DNA from: CAZAMT01 sp964486145
GTDB taxonomy: Bacteria > Bacteroidota > Bacteroidia > Bacteroidales > JAAAOM01
Length of the DNA stretch: 12,183 nt
Assembly: GCA_964486145.1 (NCBI GenBank)
Contig: CAZAMT010000111.1
Location: forward strand, 1-12,183
Direction: 5' to 3'
This document shows positions 6,087 through 12,183 of this stretch, piece by piece. Position 1 is the stretch's first letter; each line of letters begins with the position of its first letter. Below the pieces are notes generated by a model. That model did no database searches, was not told the origin of the DNA, and worked only from the letters and a program-made list of their open reading frames with translations. The position numbers and the translations under genes were made by a program.

Positions 6087-6218
6087 ATGGTTGTATCTGC
6101 AACTACTATCCAAAGAAACTTGAGTTACTAAATTTATTCATTCAATAAAATTGCGGTTTTACAACAATTTAAGTGGAAAGATAATTTAAATGATGAAGAA
6201 AAACCTCGATAACGTAAA

Positions 6219-6287
6219 AGTGGCAGTGGCAGTGTCACCGAGCCGTATACGTAAAGTTTATAATAGAGGCCAACTGCTACTGCCACT
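6219..6287. repeat. TGGCAG-based long inverted repeat between convergent genes
   Basis: AGTGGCAGTGGCAGT at 6219-6233 pairs with ACTGCTACTGCCACT at 6273-6287 in 14 of 15 positions, around a 39-base loop. The arms are made of tandem TGGCAG/TGGCAGT units. The structure lies in the 271-base gap between the stops of the DUF89 gene (plus) and tex (minus), so it may end or stabilise both transcripts. It lacks flanking T-tracts. An open frame of 50 codons (6190-6342) crosses it, but its peptide (VAVAV, LLLPL) simply reflects the repeat. The rest of the gap shows nothing recognisable. Confidence 0.6.
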
Positions 6288-6357
6288 ATCCTTAACGGTA
6301 ATATTACTTCAAATCTTTATCCTTCGACTAAATTTGCAGTAGTACTATAATTGCTAT

Positions 6358-8484
6358 TTATATGTCTTTCATGGATAATTGGATCCGTTTTCTGGCAATA
6401 TCTACCTCAAGTACTTTCACCTCCACATGTTCGTGCAGCTTAACCACGTCATTGGGATTGCTGATAAACCGGTTTGCCAATTGAGAAATATGCACCAGGC
6501 CATCCTGTTTAACCCCGATATCCACAAAAGCTCCAAAATTAGTTATATTGGTAACTATTCCGGGCAGTATCATCCCGGGTTGAACATCCTCCATTTTTCT
6601 TACATCTTTGGAGAACTCAAATACTTTGATGTTTGAACGGGGATCGCGGCCGGGTTTTGCCAGTTCCTGCATGATGTCGTTCAGGGTTGGAAGGCCTGTA
6701 TCTTTTGTTACATAGTTTGTTAGAACGATTTGTTTCCTCAAATTTTCATCTTTCAACAAATCACGGATATTGCAACGAAGGTCAGAGGCCATTTTTTTAA
6801 CAATGTGGTAACTTTCTGGGTGAACGGCACTGTCGTCAAGCGGATTATCGGCATTTTTTATCCGCAAAAATCCGGCACTTTGCTCAAACGCTTTGGCGCC
6901 CATTCGTGGAACTGACATGAGTTCTTTTCTTGAGGAGAACAGACCATTTGATTTTCTGTAATCCACAATGTTTTGTGCTAACTGAGGGCCTAAGCCGGAA
7001 ATATAGGTTAGCAGGTGTTTGCTGGCCGTGTTCAGGTTCACACCAACCTGGTTCACACAACTTTCAACCACGAGGTCGAGGCTGTGGGCAAGTTTTCCCT
7101 GATCAACATCGTGTTGGTACTGTCCAACACCAATGGATTTGGGTTCAATTTTTACCAGTTCCGCCAGGGGATCCATTAACCGGCGGCCGATGGAAGCAGC
7201 CCCTCTTACTGTAACATCAAACTGCGGAAATTCTTCTCTTGCAACTTTGGAAGCGGAATAAACCGAAGCGCCGGCCTCACTGACAACAAATACTTTTAAA
7301 TCACGATTAAATTTCAGTTTTCGAATGAATGCTTCTGTTTCGCGGCTGGCTGTGCCATTGCCGATGGCCACAGCTTCAATCTTATACATGTCAGCGGCTG
7401 ATACCAGTTTTTTGGCTGCCTGTTTCGTTTCGCTTTGTGGTTTATGGGGATAAATGGTTTGGTTATGCAAAATGTTACCTTGTTCATCCAGGCTTACAAC
7501 TTTGCAGCCGGTGCGGTATCCTGGGTCTATCGCCAAAACCCGTTTCTGTCCAAGTGGCGGAGCCAGAAGTAATTGGCGTAAGTTTTCGGCAAATACATGA
7601 ATGGCTTCTTCATCAGCTTTTTCCTTGGAACTGTTTTTAAACTCAGTTTCAATGGATGGCCCAAGCAAACGCTTATAGCTATCTTTTAAGGCTGTCTGCA
7701 CTTGTTCCGATACATCATAGTATCCTTTGATAAACTGATCTTCCAGGATTTTAAGTGCTTTTTCTTCATCGGGAGCAATAGAAACCTTTAAAAAACCCTC
7801 ATTTTCGCCGCGGCGCATGGCCAAAATCCGGTGTGAAGGACAACGTTTCAAAGGTTCAGAGAAATCAAAGTAATCACGGTATTTCTCAGCATCTTCCTCT
7901 TTGCCTTTTACAGCTTTTGATGAAATAAATGATTCCCGGCCAAAGAGATTTCGAATGTTATTTCTGGATCTTTTGTTTTCGTTGATCCACTCGGCAATGA
8001 TGTCCCTGGCACCTTGCAATGCATCTTCAACCGACTTCACTTCTTCATTTAAAAAATCGTTGGCTTTGCTTTCAATGTTCAATTCCTGCTGTCGCATGAT
8101 AATTTTCGCCAACGGTTCAAGTCCCTTTTCACGGGCAATGGAAGCCCTGGTTTTTCTTTTGGGTTTGTAAGGTAGGTAGATGTCTTCCAGTTCCGTCAAT
8201 GAATATGTGGATTCAATTTGCTGACGCAGTTCATCACTGAGTTTACCCTGGTCTTCAATTGTTTTCAGGATGGTTTTTTTCCGGCTGTCAATTTCTCTCA
8301 GTTTGTTCAACTGTTCGCTGATAGCAGTTATCTGAACTTCGTCAAGACTGTCAGTGCGTTCCTTTCTATAACGACTGATGAAGGGTATGGTTGCTCCTTC
8401 ATCAAGCAATTGAATGGTATTTGCAACCTGTTTTTGCGAAAGATTGCTTTCTTCTGCAATCATTGTTACGTATGTATCTGCCAT
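6358..8484 (-). CDS. tex: Tex family RNA-binding transcription accessory protein
   Basis: This 708-residue protein matches Tex from end to end. Seen in order are an N-terminal helical region with the conserved PFISRYRKERT (34-44) and LEDIYLPYKPKRKTRA (99-114), a YqgF/RNase-H-like domain (314-440, VLAIDPGYRTGCK), a helix-hairpin-helix segment (484-545, LNTASKHLLTYISGLG), and a C-terminal S1 RNA-binding domain (637-706, GIVTNITNFGAFVDIGV). E. coli and Pseudomonas Tex are about 70 residues longer; the difference is at the C-terminus beyond S1, and a short tail appears usual for Bacteroidota (from memory). Tex binds nucleic acid and affects transcription and stress or toxin expression; the mechanism is not settled. 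The start codon is 3 bases after the histidine kinase stop, so it is probably co-transcribed and translationally coupled with the two-component genes. Confidence 0.96.
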   Translation of the reverse strand: MADTYVTMIAEESNLSQKQVANTIQLLDEGATIPFISRYRKERTDSLDEVQITAISEQLNKLREIDSRKKTILKTIEDQGKLSDELRQQIESTYSLTELEDIYLPYKPKRKTRASIAREKGLEPLAKIIMRQQELNIESKANDFLNEEVKSVEDALQGARDIIAEWINENKRSRNNIRNLFGRESFISSKAVKGKEEDAEKYRDYFDFSEPLKRCPSHRILAMRRGENEGFLKVSIAPDEEKALKILEDQFIKGYYDVSEQVQTALKDSYKRLLGPSIETEFKNSSKEKADEEAIHVFAENLRQLLLAPPLGQKRVLAIDPGYRTGCKVVSLDEQGNILHNQTIYPHKPQSETKQAAKKLVSAADMYKIEAVAIGNGTASRETEAFIRKLKFNRDLKVFVVSEAGASVYSASKVAREEFPQFDVTVRGAASIGRRLMDPLAELVKIEPKSIGVGQYQHDVDQGKLAHSLDLVVESCVNQVGVNLNTASKHLLTYISGLGPQLAQNIVDYRKSNGLFSSRKELMSVPRMGAKAFEQSAGFLRIKNADNPLDDSAVHPESYHIVKKMASDLRCNIRDLLKDENLRKQIVLTNYVTKDTGLPTLNDIMQELAKPGRDPRSNIKVFEFSKDVRKMEDVQPGMILPGIVTNITNFGAFVDIGVKQDGLVHISQLANRFISNPNDVVKLHEHVEVKVLEVDIARKRIQLSMKDI

Positions 8485-8487
8485 ATG

Positions 8488-9837
8488 CTAAAACTCCAGT
8501 TTAAATGTTGTACCTTTTTCTACTTCCGAATAAACGCTGATATGTCCCTTATGCAGTCGCATGATTTGCCTGGCTAAGCTTAAGCCAATGCCCGAGCCAT
8601 GTTCTTTTGTTGTAAAAAAAGGTGTAAAGATATTATTTATGTTTTCTTTTGAAATACCATGCCCGTTATCGGAAATAATTATGACGGTTTGAAGCGAATT
8701 TGCATTGTTTGCTGTAAGCTCCAGTTTGCCAGAACCATCATCCGGGATTGCAGAAATGGCATTTTTTATGAGATTTATAAACACTTGTTCCAAAAGTTTC
8801 TCATCAGCATAAATAGCCAAATCATCGGGCGTGACATTTACAGTTGCATGAATTTTTTTCTGTTTAATATCATCCCCGAAAAGTTTCAACATATTTAGTA
8901 GCAGGGAATGGATGTTTACTTTTTTAAATATCGGTTGCGGAAGCCTGGTAAGGTTGCGATACTTGCTAACAAATGATTTCAGGCCGTTTCCTCTTTCTTC
9001 AATGAGATCAAGTCCGGTAACAGTCTCTTTAATAACATCCGGTTCAAGTTCCTTTTTACTGCGTAGTCCGTTTTCACCCATATAGAAGTTTCGAATGGTC
9101 CTCGTAAGGGTATTTATCGGTGTTACGGAATTCATGATTTCATGAGTAAGTACCCTGATTAATTTCTGGTATGAATCAAGTTCATTGTCATCCAGTTCAT
9201 TTTTGATATCCTGAAATGTAACAATGGTAATGTTTCTTTCACCAATCTTTATTTTGCTGGCCTTCATCGACAGGTGAATGATTTCGTGCTGAAGGTTCAG
9301 TTTAAACAATTGCGGTTGCTGTGGCTTAAGATTTAATATAAAAGAAGCAAAACCGTTTTGAATTCTGTTTAAATCGTTAATATTGTTTAATGCTGGTGTT
9401 TCCAGAATTGTTTTGGCAGATTCGTTGATGAGTTCAATTTGTCCGTTGTGACCAAATGAAATCAAACCTACACCCACATTTTCAATGATGTACTGCAGAT
9501 ATAGATATTGGTTTTCTTTCTCAATGCGGACATTCCGGATAATGCTTTTTATTTCATTGAAATAGCCGTGCAGGTCGCTCACCGGTGATTTTTCATCTTC
9601 TTCCATTGATATGGAAGCATTACTTTCTTTCAGAAAATAAAGAAATCCTGAAAGATACCGGTTGGTTTTATTCAGATAGTTTATAAGTCCAACAGTTTGT
9701 AAAATAATTATTACAACAAGTCCGATGACTGTGTAGATGTATGATGTTTTCATAATCACAAAAGACAATGCAATGCTTGTGACAACAATGAAAAAGACAC
9801 GAAGGATAACAAAGACATAAAATTTTTTATATACCAT
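8488..9837 (-). CDS. Membrane PAS sensor histidine kinase (NtrB-like)
   Basis: This 449-residue kinase has two membrane helices near the N-terminus (about 8-29 and 33-55) with almost no extracytoplasmic loop. A PAS-like domain follows at ~112-215, then the HisKA box LTHEIMNSVTP with phosphoacceptor H232. The ATPase domain has N359 (INLIKNA), DNGHGI (390-395) and GSGIGLSLARQI (414-425). With so little periplasmic sequence, it probably senses a cytoplasmic or membrane signal through the PAS domain; the ligand is unknown. The start overlaps the end of the NtrC-type gene by 11 bases and the stop is 3 bases before tex, so the three form one operon. It is almost certainly the partner kinase of that regulator. 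All catalytic motifs are intact. Confidence 0.93.
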   Translation of the reverse strand: MVYKKFYVFVILRVFFIVVTSIALSFVIMKTSYIYTVIGLVVIIILQTVGLINYLNKTNRYLSGFLYFLKESNASISMEEDEKSPVSDLHGYFNEIKSIIRNVRIEKENQYLYLQYIIENVGVGLISFGHNGQIELINESAKTILETPALNNINDLNRIQNGFASFILNLKPQQPQLFKLNLQHEIIHLSMKASKIKIGERNITIVTFQDIKNELDDNELDSYQKLIRVLTHEIMNSVTPINTLTRTIRNFYMGENGLRSKKELEPDVIKETVTGLDLIEERGNGLKSFVSKYRNLTRLPQPIFKKVNIHSLLLNMLKLFGDDIKQKKIHATVNVTPDDLAIYADEKLLEQVFINLIKNAISAIPDDGSGKLELTANNANSLQTVIIISDNGHGISKENINNIFTPFFTTKEHGSGIGLSLARQIMRLHKGHISVYSEVEKGTTFKLEF

Positions 9838-11197
9838 ATTTTTCTATCTTGGAATACAGTGTTTTTCTGGTTATTCCGAGTTCTTTTGCCGTGTTACTCA
9901 GGTTTCCTTTGTTTTTTGATAATGCTTTTTCAATGGTTATTCGTTCAACATCTTGTAGTTTGAGTGATGAAGCTAAGGTTTCATCTTCTGGTTCCTGATT
10001 ATGAAATACAAAATCTGAAGGATTAAGAATTTCCGAATCTGATAATATCACTGCTTTTTCCATGGTATGTTGTAATTCTCTGATATTTCCTGGCCAATGG
10101 TAAAGCAGCAGTTTATTTTGTGCTTTTTTATCTAATCGCGGTTTGTTTTTCTCATATTTTCGGGCAAATTTATCAAGAAAGTAATTGGAAAGGAGCAGGA
10201 TATCATCCCCACGATCACGCAAAGGTGGAATATTGATTTCAATGGTATTTATCCTGAACAGTAAATCTTCACGGAATTCCTGGTTATTAACCATTTGACG
10301 CAGAGACTTGTTGGTTGCCGAGATGAGCCGGATATCAATGTCAACAGAATGGTTCGAGCCAATGGGATGAATTTTCCTGTTTTGAAGAGCTGTCAGTAGT
10401 TTGGTTTGGGCAGCAAGGGAAAGATTACCGATTTCATCAAGAAACAGGGTTCCTCCGGATGCCATTTCAAATCTTCCTTTGCGGTCTTCATGTGCATCGG
10501 TGAAGGCTCCCTTCATGTGACCAAACAATTCGCTTTCCACCAGGTTTTCACTTAAAGCTGCAATGTCAACAGATAAAAAAGTATTGTTGGTACGAGTGGA
10601 GTTGCAATGTATATCCCGGGCAATTAATTCTTTTCCTGTGCCATTCTCGCCTAAAATCAGAACACAGGCATCGGTTTTTGCAACTTTTGTAGCCATATAC
10701 AATACTTCCTTAATGCTTTCAGACTCGCCCAGAATTTTGATGTTTTCCTGAAATTTAGGGCCTGATTTGGTCTGGGATAATTCCTTTTCAACAAACTTTC
10801 GTTTGGTGTGTTTTAGCTTTAAAGCTGATTTTAGGGTTGCCAGTAGTTTGTCATCGTCCCAGGGTTTTTGGATAAAATCTGTTGCTCCCATCTTAATTGC
10901 CTTTACGGCTAACTCTACATCACCATAAGCGGTTATCAATATGACAATGGCATCCTTGTCGTACCTGAAGATTTCTTTAAGCCAGTACAATCCTTCGTTC
11001 CCGGTATTAACTCCGGCTGAAAAATTCATATCAAGCAAAATAACGTCATACGATTTACTCCGCAGTAACGATGGTAATACATTTGGATTTTTAATTGTTT
11101 CGACTTCTTCAAATTCATATTTCAGTGAAAATTTAAGGGATTTCAATATCCCCTCATTGTCATCAACAATAAGGATTTTTCCTTTATGTTTAGCCAT
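9827..11197 (-). CDS. NtrC-family sigma-54 response regulator
   Basis: This 456-residue protein has a receiver domain (1-125) with acidic DD12-13, phosphoacceptor D56 and K111. An AAA+ sigma-54 activation domain (about 155-385) follows, with Walker A GENGTGKE (183-190), the L1 loop GAFTDA (230-235), Walker B GGTLFLDEIG (248-257) and WPGNIREL. A Fis-type HTH ends the protein (about 423-454, NTAKELGITRKTLYSKIEKYG). The sigma-54-contacting loop is normally GAFTGA; here the second Gly is Asp, a variant that recurs in Bacteroidota regulators of this kind (from memory). It should activate sigma-54 promoters when phosphorylated by the adjacent kinase. I found no clear -24/-12 promoter in the window, so its targets are probably elsewhere. 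It is the first gene of the operon, with a 129-base gap to the divergent yaaA. Confidence 0.95.
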   Translation of the reverse strand: MAKHKGKILIVDDNEGILKSLKFSLKYEFEEVETIKNPNVLPSLLRSKSYDVILLDMNFSAGVNTGNEGLYWLKEIFRYDKDAIVILITAYGDVELAVKAIKMGATDFIQKPWDDDKLLATLKSALKLKHTKRKFVEKELSQTKSGPKFQENIKILGESESIKEVLYMATKVAKTDACVLILGENGTGKELIARDIHCNSTRTNNTFLSVDIAALSENLVESELFGHMKGAFTDAHEDRKGRFEMASGGTLFLDEIGNLSLAAQTKLLTALQNRKIHPIGSNHSVDIDIRLISATNKSLRQMVNNQEFREDLLFRINTIEINIPPLRDRGDDILLLSNYFLDKFARKYEKNKPRLDKKAQNKLLLYHWPGNIRELQHTMEKAVILSDSEILNPSDFVFHNQEPEDETLASSLKLQDVERITIEKALSKNKGNLSNTAKELGITRKTLYSKIEKYGI

Positions 11198-11326
11198 AGG
11201 TCATGCATTATTTGAAGGTTTAGGCGTATTTTAGTGCGAATAAATTTAAAAAATTAGGTTTAATAAATGGGATTAAACTAAAATTATTTTGAAACGTTGA
11301 TTGTTTTATAAAAATTATTAAACAGT

Positions 11327-12079
11327 ATGATTGTTTTACTTTCACCAGCAAAAAACTTGAATTTTAAGCCCCAGAGTATAACAAAGCGACATTCGCAACC
11401 GCAGTTTTTGGAAGATTCAAAAAGAATCATGCATAAGCTACAGCGGCTTACGAAAAAACAGATTACAGCTTTGATGTCAATGAATCAGAAACTTACCGAA
11501 TTGAATTATCAACGCTTTAAGGAATGGCAATTGCCGTTTACCGAAGAAAATGCCATACAGTCGTTATTTGCATTCAATGGAGAGGTCTATAATGGTTTAA
11601 AAGCCAGACATTTATCGGAGGGTGATGTATTGTTTGCCCAGGAACATGTTCGTATCCTTTCCGGGTTACATGGAATTTTAAGGCCGTTGGACCTGATACA
11701 ACCTTATCGATTAGAAATGGGAACCCATCTGAGTGTGGACGGGAAAAAGGATTTATATCGGTTTTGGGGCAATAAAATCATTGAAAGTATTAAAAAGGAT
11801 AACAAAAGCGATGCGCTTGTTAACCTGGCATCCAATGAATACTTCAAAGCTGTCGGTAAGAATCATAACTTTCGTGTTATTCAACCGGTATTTAAAGATT
11901 TGCACAAGGGAGAATACAAAACCATTACCATCTACATGAAAAAGGCAAGAGGAATGATGACAAGGTTTATCATCAGGGAAAGAATAAAAAATCCGGAGGA
12001 TTTAAAACATTTTGAAGAAGATGGTTATTTTTTAAATATAAATATGTCAGAGGGGGATGAGTGGGTATTTACAAGATAG
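11327..12079 (+). CDS. yaaA: YaaA/DUF328 peroxide-stress family protein
   Basis: This 250-residue protein is a full-length member of the YaaA (DUF328/UPF0246) family. It starts with MIVLLSPAKNLNF (the SPAK motif) and contains the central LFAFNGEVYNGL, the ILSGLHGILRPLDLIQPYRLEMGT signature (110-133 region) and the late KKARGMMTRFIIR and FEEDGYFLN segments. The E. coli protein lowers free intracellular iron and DNA damage during peroxide stress, and family members bind DNA; that role is transferred by homology. It is cytoplasmic with no signal or membrane segments. It is transcribed away from the two-component operon; the 129-base gap between them is AT-rich and holds no exact TAnnTTTG element in either direction that I can find. 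A heptamer repeat starts 12 bases after the stop. Confidence 0.94.
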   Translation: MIVLLSPAKNLNFKPQSITKRHSQPQFLEDSKRIMHKLQRLTKKQITALMSMNQKLTELNYQRFKEWQLPFTEENAIQSLFAFNGEVYNGLKARHLSEGDVLFAQEHVRILSGLHGILRPLDLIQPYRLEMGTHLSVDGKKDLYRFWGNKIIESIKKDNKSDALVNLASNEYFKAVGKNHNFRVIQPVFKDLHKGEYKTITIYMKKARGMMTRFIIRERIKNPEDLKHFEEDGYFLNINMSEGDEWVFTR

Positions 12080-12083
12080 AAAC

Positions 12084-12183
12084 AGGGAGGGTAGGAAGTA
12101 GGAAGTAGGAAGTAGGAAGTAGGAAGTAGGAAGTTTGGAGTTTGAGGTTTGGGATGAGGAGTTGATGGGGGAGGAGGTTGGGA
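12084..12183. repeat. G-rich, C-free heptamer tandem repeat (GTAGGAA)
   Basis: Six perfect GTAGGAA units run from 12091 to 12132. The 7-base register then continues in degenerate form: GTTTGGA, GTTTGAG, GTTTGGG, ATGAGGA, GTTGATG, GGGGAGG, reaching the window end. From 12084 to 12183 the plus strand contains no C at all. It lies just downstream of yaaA and runs off the window, so its full length is unknown. Such heptamer arrays vary in length by slippage; a GG-run-rich strand could also fold into non-B structures. Confidence 0.9.

Noticed and set aside
6190..6342. 50-codon ORF with a basic start and hydrophobic end, like a small membrane peptide
   Set aside because: It is made largely of the TGGCAG inverted repeat, has no promoter element that I can see and lies between two convergent genes.
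12084..12183. CRISPR array
   Set aside because: Units are 7 bases, adjoining and without spacers, so it is a simple tandem repeat.

Overview
The window is AT-rich chromosomal DNA that looks like Bacteroidota, most likely the Bacteroidales/Marinilabiliales side, though that rank is a guess. The main evidence is promoter shape: several genes are preceded by exact copies of the Bacteroidota -7 element TAnnTTTG, and clear Shine-Dalgarno sites are largely absent. The protein set (a GAFTDA-type NtrC regulator, a ~710-residue Tex, a YaaA protein) and the heptamer tract fit. There are 12 intact protein genes and no tRNA, rRNA, CRISPR array or transposase. The first 378 bases carry no convincing gene, only short GC-rich hairpins and a 12-bp perfect inverted repeat just downstream of the first gene.

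Region 1 (about 300-6086) looks like a compact accessory module. It encodes a CoA-disulfide/persulfide reductase fused to a rhodanese domain (minus strand), a DUF134 HTH/zinc-ribbon protein with an overlapping small zinc-ribbon gene, a DUF4405 membrane protein (minus), a COG1237-type metallo-beta-lactamase-fold protein, a Gly/Arg-rich DUF5320 protein, a NifX/NifB-type cofactor-binding protein and a DUF89/ARMT1-like protein. Three intergenic regions in this module, and no other place I found in the window, carry the same palindrome, roughly AAATGAACATAYGTTMATT. Two lie between divergent genes, so three sites could control all eight genes as one regulon. The palindrome resembles ArsR/SmtB-type operators. 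The DUF134 protein is the only specific DNA-binding candidate in the module, but an ArsR-family protein encoded elsewhere is an equally good or better reader. The gene content suggests reactive-sulfur, metal or metal-sulfur cofactor handling; this is inference.

Region 2 (6087-6357) is a convergent intergenic spacer with a long inverted repeat built on TGGCAG units.

Region 3 (6358-11197, all minus strand) is a tight operon: an NtrC-type sigma-54 response regulator, then its membrane-anchored PAS histidine kinase (11-bp overlap), then the RNA-binding protein Tex (3-bp gap). Region 4 is a YaaA-family gene on the plus strand, followed by a C-free, G-rich heptamer tandem repeat (GTAGGAA x6, then degenerate units) that runs off the window end.
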